Part shown: in pieces, positions 23,596 through 30,951 of the stretch
How the letters are laid out: every line of letters begins with the position of its first letter
Position numbering within the stretch: the stretch's first letter is position 1
Translations under genes and position numbers: made by a program
The notes under the pieces: generated by a model
What the model was told of the DNA's origin: nothing
The model's input: the letters and a program-made list of their open reading frames with translations, nothing else
Databases searched by the model: none
From: CAZLMG01 sp964560765
Lineage (GTDB): Bacteria > Bdellovibrionota_B > Oligoflexia > Oligoflexales > CAZLMG01
NCBI GenBank assembly: GCA_964560765.1
Contig: CAZLMG010000004.1
Span: 1 to 64,000 of the forward strand
Reading direction: 5' to 3'
Length of the DNA: 64,000 bases

Positions 23596-23950
23596 GCCTC
23601 TAGCCTCGCATAAGAGAAGAACTGCTTCCTTTATCGGCACGATTCGGCGGAAACTTGAGGAATTTCGATAAATCCAGATATTCAACCTATACAACAGCTA
23701 GTTACAGCCATCCCCGGATCCGGTTATGGTCCGTATGCAGCTGATATTGTCGTTGATCTGCCTTCGATAGCAATATCCACAAGACCCATTTGGCGTGCTG
23801 CCAACCAATCCTTGACGCGTTCACACTCAAGTGTTAGGTAACCAGTAAGCAATATCTCGTAACGTATTGATCCTAGTTGGAAATTGGTGGTTTGACGGGC
23901 TGATACCCATTCGCCGCATCTCGCGACCGCATTCTTTAGGAGCCGGTGCC
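23596..23950. other. 355-bp divergent intergenic region
   Basis: No gene seen. It holds a 10-bp palindrome CCGGATCCGG (23714-23723) and a small operator-like repeat ACACT-CA-AGTGT (23823-23834), about 115 bp before the XRE/IrrE-like gene. These are possible sites for that regulator or for the divergent lipoprotein gene. No clear -35/-10 pair. Confidence 0.45.
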
Positions 23951-24871
23951 ATGATCAAGGATTCTGAAGTCAAATTCCCCCAGTCGGCCATGCTCTTTCA
24001 ATTCTGTCGCCGAGTCCTCGACCACAAGTTCGGCGGCATCCGCGTCATTGATCAAGACGTCGGACAGATCTTGGGTTTCGACCCCGCAGATTGTAGTCAC
24101 TGGAAAAAGGGAAAGAAGAACATCCGCTCGGTGCAAGCCATGAAGGCCATTTCCGAACATCTGGGCGTCGATGAGAGTTTGGTGATGGATGTGGCAACTG
24201 GTGAAGTCTCGGATCAAGAAGCCTATTACGAATACTCGGGGTACGGTGATTTCAGTGTCGATCCTCAATTTGCAGAGAATGCTCGCAAGGACTTCTACCG
24301 TAAGAATGCTGGATCGTGGACACGAGAACGCGAACAAGAGCTGAAGTATCTATTCCAGCCGAACTTGCAAGCCATCAACGATGCCGTCAAGGAGATCCAC
24401 AGCAAAATAAACCTCCAGGAAGCTCCGCTCTATTTGCCGGAAGTGATTGCTTCCTATCCAGAAATGAGCATGTTGGCCGAGGATAGCGAAAAAACTTTTG
24501 CTGACATTGCGGTCCCTGCGAAGGTGATTCGCAAGGATACTCAGTTCACGATCGTCTATCGCGCTGGCTCGGAAGGCCGGCCCTACATGCGTTTTTATAT
24601 GACGAAGCTCCTTGCCGAATACTTCCGCGAGAGAATCGCCGTTTCGGAGCGTCTGGCGCTAAACGAAGATCAGCGGCAAGCGCTGTGGGACGTGGAAAGC
24701 AATCTTTTTGCCGCTAAGCTGCTCACGCCAGCAAACTTAATCCGTTCCGAGATGCGCCGCATCAATGTTGCGAAAGATATCGTCAGTCAATTGGCGGAGG
24801 CGTTTTGGGTATCAAAGGGATTTATGAACCGGCGCTTAAAGGAAATCCTCGAGCGATTTGACGAGGTTTAG
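23951..24871 (+). CDS. XRE-like HTH protein with IrrE/ImmA (M78)-like domain lacking HExxH
   Basis: 306 aa from ATG 23951 (AGGAG at 8 nt); the longer ORF from 23867 has no ribosome site. Residues about 35-80 look like an XRE-type helix-turn-helix (DVGQILGFDPADCSHWKKG, IRSVQAMKAISEHLGVDESL). Residues about 150-300 resemble ImmA/IrrE-family proteins, with the typical EANxFAAxLLMP segment present as ESNLFAAKLLTPANLI and then LAEAFWVSKGFMNRRL. Where HExxH should stand, the sequence reads TKLLAEYFRER, so zinc-peptidase activity is probably lost. Role: DNA-binding regulator or sensor, target unknown. Convergent with the Cys-repeat protein. Confidence 0.65.
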   Translation: MIKDSEVKFPQSAMLFQFCRRVLDHKFGGIRVIDQDVGQILGFDPADCSHWKKGKKNIRSVQAMKAISEHLGVDESLVMDVATGEVSDQEAYYEYSGYGDFSVDPQFAENARKDFYRKNAGSWTREREQELKYLFQPNLQAINDAVKEIHSKINLQEAPLYLPEVIASYPEMSMLAEDSEKTFADIAVPAKVIRKDTQFTIVYRAGSEGRPYMRFYMTKLLAEYFRERIAVSERLALNEDQRQALWDVESNLFAAKLLTPANLIRSEMRRINVAKDIVSQLAEAFWVSKGFMNRRLKEILERFDEV

Positions 24872-24882
24872 CCCTCTGCTCT

Positions 24883-25731
24883 CTAAGGAGTCGCCGGCAT
24901 GGGGGCTCCGTTCGGAATGGATAACCATTGCTGCGCCGTTAGCTCCGTATACTCCAGCCTCCCCTTGACCAAACGCATCAATTCTTCGGTGTTGTATTCT
25001 CGCTTTCGACAATTCTCGATCCGATACAAGCGCGAATAGAAGCTGACCGTACGCCCGGCCAAGCCACTGCAAGCTTCTAATGCTGGAATGATATCGACAC
25101 TGGCATCACCCTTCAATAACGCAGCAAACTCCTTATCCAGGATAGATGGCATCGGCTTACCGGCACGCATTTTATAGAACTCATCTGGAGTCATCTCCAT
25201 GACCGGCAAACCAAAACGCTTGCGCCCTTTCTGATGCGCCTCAACCGTTGCCCAATCTGGAAACAGCCGTTTGCGGCATGACTCCACCAAATAAACGTCC
25301 ACGTAGTTGAAGGTGACGTACTCTCCCTCAAATTCATTGCAGCCGCGATGGGCTTGGGCTTTCATCACGGGCTTGCCAGCGTCCAACTGAGCGATCACAT
25401 CCGAAGGAACCTCCTGAATCACCTTGCCCAATTGACTGAGGGAAATGATGCGATCAACCTCCACCAACTCTCGACGCTTGCAATTCTCAACGCGATAGAT
25501 CCGGCTATAATAGCTGATGTACTGTCCTTCGTACTTTTTGCAAGTCTGCTGCCGCTCAGCATTGGTAAACTGTTTCTCGAGTGCCCAGCCGGCTTCGCTC
25601 TCGCTCTGTGCAGGACGCAGAATCACCTCACCGTCGCCCTGTGTTGCCGGAGCTTGTCCGAACGCCATGCAACTCAGCATCCAAGCAGCGCCGCTCGCGA
25701 TCACGTTTCGAGTTTTTAGCATGATGAACAT
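24883..25731 (-). CDS. secreted protein with three copies of a Cys-pair repeat
   Basis: 282 aa from ATG 25731 (GAGG six nt upstream) with signal peptide ending at MAFGQA. The mature protein is three related modules of about 65-75 residues. Each opens with Cys, then 19-20 residues containing an aromatic-rich Y-S-R-[IL]-Y-R-[VI]-E-N core, then Cys followed by basic residues (ENCKRRE, ESCRKRL, ENCRKRE). Each closes with a Gly-x-Pro-[VM] turn (AGKPVM, AGKPMP, NGAPMP). The two Cys of a module probably form a disulfide in the periplasm. I do not recognise the module. Convergent with the XRE/IrrE-like gene. Confidence 0.7.
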   Translation of the reverse strand: MFIMLKTRNVIASGAAWMLSCMAFGQAPATQGDGEVILRPAQSESEAGWALEKQFTNAERQQTCKKYEGQYISYYSRIYRVENCKRRELVEVDRIISLSQLGKVIQEVPSDVIAQLDAGKPVMKAQAHRGCNEFEGEYVTFNYVDVYLVESCRKRLFPDWATVEAHQKGRKRFGLPVMEMTPDEFYKMRAGKPMPSILDKEFAALLKGDASVDIIPALEACSGLAGRTVSFYSRLYRIENCRKREYNTEELMRLVKGRLEYTELTAQQWLSIPNGAPMPATP

Positions 25732-25780
25732 TGCCAACCTCTTCTTGAGGATTATCGGCAAAAGCCAATTGGACTTTTGG

Positions 25781-25805
25781 AAAAAAACGCCCTGGCAGTT
25801 GGCGT
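25781..25805 (-). terminator. rho-independent terminator of the SelO-like/S51 operon
   Basis: On the minus strand ACGCC-9 nt-GGCGT is followed directly by T7. It lies 65 nt after the S51 peptidase stop and before the next minus-strand gene, which therefore needs its own promoter. Confidence 0.8.
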
Positions 25806-25869
25806 CTTGGCTAATGATCAACCTTTTTCACTTTATTTTCAATAATCTATAAATATGGAGGCGAGGTAC

Positions 25870-26547
25870 CTAAGACACACCAACGCGGTGCAGACGAATG
25901 CGCTTACCATGAGCAAAAGCCCAAGCTCGCCCGACGAAGCAAAGCTTTCGATCGTCGACGACGATGCCACTTCCATCTGGGCACGCAATGACGGGTGAAA
26001 CACACTTCACCGAGTATGCTCGTAGGGCGCTCGAGTAGCGCGGGCGATTGACAAAGTGCGGAAAGAACTCAAAATTTACCAAATTCAGGGCTCCAAGGTG
26101 CCGAAGCCCGACATCATTCGGATCTCGATCAAACTCCGGAACTGCGGCCATGGTAATGTGCGGCGTCATCAATATGGCTCCCGCCGATAGACCCGCTAGT
26201 ACCCCTCCGCGCTGGGCGTATCCCATCAGTTGAGGCAAGAGGTACTGCCGGCGGAGTGCGTGCAGGAAAGAAAAGGTGTTCCCACCCCCCATAAAAATCG
26301 CGTCACAGCTCAGTAGGCGTTGAACATCGCCGTTTTCGTGCGGGGCTCCAGGAATGAATAGAAAAAAATCCCGAACCCCGTGCTGAGAAAAGGTCTGCGC
26401 GTACTCTTCAAAATCTTCCTCGGCATGAAAGTCATCGGCCGGTATAAAAGCCAATGTCGGGCGAACGCGCCCCGTGAGACGCAGGACTTCGGCGTCAAGC
26501 TCATGGTTTAGTTGGGCGTGTCCGCCGCTATACAGAACCAACTTCAT
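25870..26547 (-). CDS. peptidase S51 family (dipeptidase E / cyanophycinase-like)
   Basis: 225 aa. S51 enzymes are serine peptidases of the class-I amidotransferase fold. Characteristic parts: VLYSGGHA at the N-terminus, DAIFMGGGNTFSFLH, and the nucleophile elbow AGLSAGAILM with the active Ser. Residues near 150-165 (NFEFFPHFV) match the S51 His region. E. coli PepE cleaves Asp-X dipeptides; this substrate is unknown. No signal peptide. It starts 6 nt after the SelO-like gene's stop without its own clear ribosome site, so it is probably translated by coupling. Confidence 0.85.
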   Translation of the reverse strand: MKLVLYSGGHAQLNHELDAEVLRLTGRVRPTLAFIPADDFHAEEDFEEYAQTFSQHGVRDFFLFIPGAPHENGDVQRLLSCDAIFMGGGNTFSFLHALRRQYLLPQLMGYAQRGGVLAGLSAGAILMTPHITMAAVPEFDRDPNDVGLRHLGALNLVNFEFFPHFVNRPRYSSALRAYSVKCVSPVIACPDGSGIVVDDRKLCFVGRAWAFAHGKRIRLHRVGVS

Positions 26548-26553
26548 AAGCTG

Positions 26554-28401
26554 CTAGATGCCTTCTCGATATTCCACGACAGCCTCTGTCAAGGCATCCC
26601 ATAAACGCTTGTTGACCGGCTGGCGTCGCAATCGATGCACTGTGCCAGCTTTGGGAGCCTCCGCGGCAATCAGTGTCTGATGTTCTATGAATCGATCGAT
26701 ACTGTCCTGAAATTGCTCTGGCGGCATGCTGCGCCGGTGCTTGAACAGTGTTTCACCTACAATCGACATACCATCACCGGTCACTCGATCGTATCGATTG
26801 ATCTTGCCACTGTGAACTTGGATTTGTTGAAGCTGAACAGCAAGATCAACCTTCTCGTGCCGAGCCACCGCCCGTGCAAGTTTCAGGTAGCAGTCCTGCA
26901 TACGGCCAATCCGCCAGACCCGCGTGGGAGAGAGCGTCAAGTCGGCTTTCGCAGCATAACTCGATTTCATAATTTTCAGGAAAGATCGCGCTTCGATCGG
27001 TTCATACTCTGATGCCTGCAGCACCCGGGGCAGCTCCCGCAACAGATCGCGCATACAAAATACCGCGTTCCAAGTGATGCCATCCGAGACCTTGATCGGA
27101 CCGCGTCGTGACTTGGTACGCTCAAAGTGGGCGAAATGTCGCAGGAACTCGATCGCGGTGCTTGCATGCCGCGACAAGAGATGAGCCGCCTGTTCCGACG
27201 TCAGCCCGATCTTTTCCAAGGTTAGCTGTCGTTTGGCGCTCTCAAACGTAGTGTCGAAGTATTTGAGCGACTTATGGTTTGCAAACTTGGAAATGGGTTT
27301 TTTCGCGCGTGTGTTCAGATAGTCCACCAGCTGCGCAAAAACTTGGACCATGTAGCGCGCCTTTTGTCGCTGCTCTTTGATGTTGGTCGACCAGCGCTCC
27401 ACGTCATCAAATCTATATTCGTGGTGAAACAATCCAAATTGGCGCACGGATCCATAATCTATGATGCCGCCATTGGCCAATATGTTATCGCCATCCCAAT
27501 CCAGCCAGCAAAATATGTATTCTGATTCAAATTTGGCGGCCATGCTGGCAAAGGTGTGGGCCATATTCTTCAATAGTGTCTCATAGCGTCCCAACTTTTC
27601 TTCTTCGAACAGCCAGGTACGATTATACATTTGGCGATCGATGAAATAATCGACGACGTTCTTCAGTCGGTCCCATCGCCCTTGCTTCAAGTGATTAAAC
27701 ATGTGGGAAGGACGTATCAGATTGAGGCCGGCACGAACTGTGATGGCAAGGCCCTTTGGAAATTCGATCACCGCCAACGTGCGCTCGGTTTCAACCCCGT
27801 TGCGATGCATGATTTCCGAAAAGATCGCGTTGGAAAGTCCATCCTCAAGATCGGCATAACCACAACCATAGGAAACACTCGGATCCCCCGACCGATAGAA
27901 GATCCCATGGCGCGCATGCGCTGGACTGAGGCAAGTTGCCCCCGTGCCGCAACTGGTAATGTCCCAGGCTCGGCCTCGATAGGCGTGGAAGCCATTCCAG
28001 ATGCTGCGGCCATCGCCAGATGTTAAGCCATTACGGGACGGGTGCTGCATTTGGAGGTAGCGAGTCGCCATGTAGCGATTGGCCTTAATCGTCGCCGGAT
28101 CAAACTTGCGACTATGGATAATATCGTACTCGTTGATGATCTGAATGCTGAACGCCTCGAGTAACGCAGCTTGCAAGCGGGGATTCATCATCTGGGGATG
28201 ATCCGATCGAATCAGCCCCATCTCTTTGGCTAACGCAAAGTTGAAATAGCTGATCTTGCCGTACGGGCGATGACGAACTTGGTACTCGACATATCCGCCT
28301 GGTGCTCGCTGTTTGAAAGGGTGAGAACCGTCGATGCGGCTGAACATGGAATACTCTGCCGATGCCGGCGCTGAGGCCCGTTTCATGCTCCGTGCAGACA
28401 T
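26554..28401 (-). CDS. divergent SelO-like (YdiU fold) pseudokinase
   Basis: 615 aa from ATG 28401 (GGGAG seven nt upstream). It has remote similarity to SelO, the pseudokinase that AMPylates proteins. The segment GLSNAIFSEIMHRNGVETER aligns with the SelO VREYVVSEAMHVLGVPTTRA region and RAGLNLIRPSHMFNHL with ILTRVASSHIRVGTFEYF. The active-site block is WDGDNILANGGIIDYGS: Asp305-Asn306 and Asp315 are 10 residues apart, exactly as the metal/catalytic Asp-Asn and Asp of canonical SelO (also encoded here at 37908-39380). The C-terminal 250 residues do not resemble SelO. It is cotranscribed with an S51 peptidase. AMPylation is inference; the fold call is good. Confidence 0.65.
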   Translation of the reverse strand: MSARSMKRASAPASAEYSMFSRIDGSHPFKQRAPGGYVEYQVRHRPYGKISYFNFALAKEMGLIRSDHPQMMNPRLQAALLEAFSIQIINEYDIIHSRKFDPATIKANRYMATRYLQMQHPSRNGLTSGDGRSIWNGFHAYRGRAWDITSCGTGATCLSPAHARHGIFYRSGDPSVSYGCGYADLEDGLSNAIFSEIMHRNGVETERTLAVIEFPKGLAITVRAGLNLIRPSHMFNHLKQGRWDRLKNVVDYFIDRQMYNRTWLFEEEKLGRYETLLKNMAHTFASMAAKFESEYIFCWLDWDGDNILANGGIIDYGSVRQFGLFHHEYRFDDVERWSTNIKEQRQKARYMVQVFAQLVDYLNTRAKKPISKFANHKSLKYFDTTFESAKRQLTLEKIGLTSEQAAHLLSRHASTAIEFLRHFAHFERTKSRRGPIKVSDGITWNAVFCMRDLLRELPRVLQASEYEPIEARSFLKIMKSSYAAKADLTLSPTRVWRIGRMQDCYLKLARAVARHEKVDLAVQLQQIQVHSGKINRYDRVTGDGMSIVGETLFKHRRSMPPEQFQDSIDRFIEHQTLIAAEAPKAGTVHRLRRQPVNKRLWDALTEAVVEYREGI

Positions 28402-28574
28402 GCCCAATCTCCCATTTCGTGAACTTCACAACTTTTGTCGGTTCGTTGGGCTTGCGACTTAAGGAATTAGTCTGAGAAGATTCGGGGGGTTGGTTGATGC
28501 GGGGGAAGAGTTCCCCGCTAAGGCCGCGACAAGGACGCCGACGCCGTCACAAAAAAACAAATTATAACTGCGTG

Positions 28575-29084
28575 TTAGAGCCTCTGCGAACGACAGGTAA
28601 CGGAATGCTCCGAGCTACTAAGCTTTTTGTCACAAACTGCCTGCATGACGGCCGCCCTCGCCTGACAAGCGTTACCGCCGGGTTGCTCGAGAACGACGAC
28701 TCCATCACTTCGCCGCTTGACGATGCACACATGCGGGTCATGCAACATGGGGCAAAGCACAGTTGGGGGCGGACAGACTGCTGGATCGGGGACAGCTTCA
28801 GCAGCTGTTGTTGGCGCTGTTGTTGGCGCTGTTGTTGGCGCTGTTGTTGGGGCAGCGCTGGGAGCGGGCTCAACGACAGCGTCTGCTCTTAGCTGCGTCG
28901 TCGGGCCTGCTGCGGGCGCAGCGCTGGGAGCGGGCTCAACGACAGCGTCTGCTGGTGATGCAGCCTCCTCCCTTGGGTTTGCCGGCTCGTCGGACCACCA
29001 GCTGGTACAGCTCGGCAAAAATACCGCGACCACGCCAGCGAACCAAACACGACTCCATATCGACAGACGCACTTTTTTTGTCAC
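28575..29084 (-). CDS. small Ala/Pro/Thr-rich repeat lipoprotein
   Basis: 169 aa from a GTG at 29084, chosen because AGGAG lies nine nt upstream; a GTG two codons earlier is also possible. Lipobox FLPSC. The N-terminal half is low-complexity: two copies of ADAVVEPAPSAAP and four TTAP units, encoded by exact DNA repeats, probably a flexible stalk. The C-terminal about 70 residues are Cys-rich (AVCPPPTVLCPMLHDPHVC, NACQARAAVMQAVC, VTC), suggesting disulfides. Function unknown. It follows ubiD by 38 nt and may be the last gene of the metH operon. Confidence 0.7.
   Translation of the reverse strand: MTKKVRLSIWSRVWFAGVVAVFLPSCTSWWSDEPANPREEAASPADAVVEPAPSAAPAAGPTTQLRADAVVEPAPSAAPTTAPTTAPTTAPTTAAEAVPDPAVCPPPTVLCPMLHDPHVCIVKRRSDGVVVLEQPGGNACQARAAVMQAVCDKKLSSSEHSVTCRSQRL
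28804..28851. repeat. 12-bp tandem repeat, 4 units, in the lipoprotein gene
   Basis: GCTGTTGTTGGC repeated at 28804, 28816, 28828 and 28840, the last with one change. In frame, encoding TTAP units. Likely prone to slippage and hence stalk-length variation. Confidence 0.9.
28852..28953. repeat. 36-bp direct duplication in the lipoprotein gene
   Basis: Identical 36-bp copies at 28852-28887 and 28918-28953, separated by 30 bp, encode the two ADAVVEPAPSAAP stretches. Identity at all 36 positions implies recent duplication or gene conversion. Confidence 0.92.
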
Positions 29085-29122
29085 AATCACTCACTCCTCG
29101 ATTGCCACCTGGCTGCTTACCA

Positions 29123-30925
29123 TCAGGACAGATGCGCCGAATCACTATCACCCATTTCAATCTTGCCGCTCGGAAAATATTCACGCCAACGATTCGAGAC
29201 AAGTCCAGCCGTGTCGGAATCACAAAACAACTCGTCAGGATACCATGGCTTCATCCGCGCATCGATGACGACCGGCCCGTCGTGCATGACATGATGGCGT
29301 ATCGTTTGCTGGGCCCTGGAGTGGATATCCGCGCCCGGCTCAAATCGCGTGAATGTTGTCCAAAGAAAAGCCGCCTCGGAACGCAGTGCTTTAGCGACAT
29401 CATCGACCAGTACAATGAGCGGAAATTCCCGCAAAGCATCACACCGAGCCACCGCATCAGCGGCTTCTGGATCGGTTATAAAATCCTCGCCAGAAACGAC
29501 CAAGCAGCCGGGGACAAAGACGCCTGCCGCACGCAGCAACCGATCCGGCAAATCACTTGGCACCGCAGCTGGCAATGTTCGACGAGCTTCACCCATACCC
29601 AGAATGACACCCTTACTGCCCTTATTCACCGACGGGCCCGTGTAATCCAAGGTATCCATCGACAGCTCAGAAAATATGAAGAGGTCTTTCCGCCAGTCCA
29701 CGCGTTCCAGGATGTAGGTCAGGACCTGACGAAAATTCCGCAGGTCCATGGGTTTATCGATACAAAGGAGAAACTTAGTCAGCGAAAGCTGTCCTTCGCC
29801 CAAGATGCGGAAGGCGCTCGCCATGGATTCCCGATGATAACGCTCGCGAAGAACGGCGCTACTTAGGGCGTGATAACCAGTTTCACCATAACTCCAAAGA
29901 TCTTGCACCGCCGGCATAACAACGGGAAACAATGGCGACAATAGCTCTTGTAAATAATCACCCAAGAAAAAATCTTCTTGCCGTGGCTTGCCAACCACCG
30001 TTGCCGGAAAAATGGCGTCTCGGCGATGAAAGATATGACGGGGACGAAACACGGGATAATCGTGCTTTAGCGAGTAATATCCGTAGTGATCGCCGAACGG
30101 TCCTTCGGGTCGACGCACATGTGGCGGCACATGTCCGACCAAACAAAATTCCGCCTCGGCCACAGGGTCGATGGCCGCATCCGCGTGCCTTCCGCGCGCC
30201 AACTTCCCCCCCATGACCAAGGATGCCAGCATCAGCTCGGGTACATTCTCTGGCAAGGGAGCGATTGCCGACAGGATGAGCGCGGGCGGGCCACCAAGAT
30301 AAATGTTCACCGGCAAAGGCTGCCCTTGTCTTTCGGCCTCGTAAAGGTGAAAGCCACCACCCTTGCCGATCTGAAAATGCATACCCGTCTCATGCGCATC
30401 ATGAATCTGAACGCGATACATTCCCAAGTTGTCAGGTCGTCCGCCTGATGCTTTGGTGTGAACCAAAGGCAGGGTCAAAAATGGGCCGCCATCCAGAGAC
30501 CAGCTCGTCAACGCCGGAAGCCGGGTCAAATCCGCCTGGGGAATCTTGCATTGTAAAACGGGCGCCCGCCGCGTGTTGCGCAGTCCAATTTTGCTAGCGC
30601 GCCAGGCCAGGGAGCGCAGACCCCAAATCTTACCCATGGTCGGAGGCAAGAGTTCGTGCGGCAATCTAGCAACCTGCGCAATGAGGTTCTTCGCATCTTG
30701 GCCAAACGCTAACTCAACCCGGTCCCGTGTGCCAAAGAGATTGCTGACGACGGGAAAGTCCTTGCCCTTTACGTTGGTAAAGAGCAAAGCTGGTCCACCG
30801 GCAGCGATGACCCGGCGGTGAATCTCTGCGATTTCAAGCCGCGCATCGACCGGTGCATCCACTTCCACCAGCTGACCGCGCTGCCGCAAAGCCTCGACGA
30901 ACATGCGTAAATTGCGAAATTGCAT
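29123..30925 (-). CDS. UbiD-family prenylated-FMN decarboxylase
   Basis: 600 aa from ATG 30925 (AAAGG six nt upstream). UbiD enzymes decarboxylate aromatic or unsaturated acids with prenylated FMN. Visible family parts: GGPALLFTNVKG near the N-terminus, MYRVQIHDAHETGMHFQIGK, and the catalytic-Glu loop RPEGPFGDHYGYYS. The length of about 600 aa fits the long branch often annotated as menaquinone-biosynthesis decarboxylase (MqnP-like) rather than E. coli UbiD at about 490. Substrate is therefore likely a quinone precursor, but no other menaquinone gene and no ubiX is nearby. It follows metH by 26 nt. Cytoplasmic. Confidence 0.85.
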   Translation of the reverse strand: MQFRNLRMFVEALRQRGQLVEVDAPVDARLEIAEIHRRVIAAGGPALLFTNVKGKDFPVVSNLFGTRDRVELAFGQDAKNLIAQVARLPHELLPPTMGKIWGLRSLAWRASKIGLRNTRRAPVLQCKIPQADLTRLPALTSWSLDGGPFLTLPLVHTKASGGRPDNLGMYRVQIHDAHETGMHFQIGKGGGFHLYEAERQGQPLPVNIYLGGPPALILSAIAPLPENVPELMLASLVMGGKLARGRHADAAIDPVAEAEFCLVGHVPPHVRRPEGPFGDHYGYYSLKHDYPVFRPRHIFHRRDAIFPATVVGKPRQEDFFLGDYLQELLSPLFPVVMPAVQDLWSYGETGYHALSSAVLRERYHRESMASAFRILGEGQLSLTKFLLCIDKPMDLRNFRQVLTYILERVDWRKDLFIFSELSMDTLDYTGPSVNKGSKGVILGMGEARRTLPAAVPSDLPDRLLRAAGVFVPGCLVVSGEDFITDPEAADAVARCDALREFPLIVLVDDVAKALRSEAAFLWTTFTRFEPGADIHSRAQQTIRHHVMHDGPVVIDARMKPWYPDELFCDSDTAGLVSNRWREYFPSGKIEMGDSDSAHLS

Positions 30926-30951
30926 CCGTAACCTTTCGGGCGCTCGCGAGA

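Noticed and set aside
23951..24871. Assignment to the TIGR02147/DUF4423 family common in Bdellovibrio
   Set aside because: First impression only. The N-terminal XRE-like region and the ESNLFAAKLLTP segment fit an IrrE/ImmA-like protein better.
28804..28953. Short direct repeats as a CRISPR or mobile-element remnant
   Set aside because: The repeats lie in frame within a lipoprotein gene and encode a TTAP/AVVEPAPSAAP stalk; no spacers, cas genes or transposase.
28763..29866. 367-aa plus-strand ORF with a Leu-rich repeat
   Set aside because: Antisense to the repeat lipoprotein and the end of ubiD; the Leu repeat is the complement of the 12-bp repeat.
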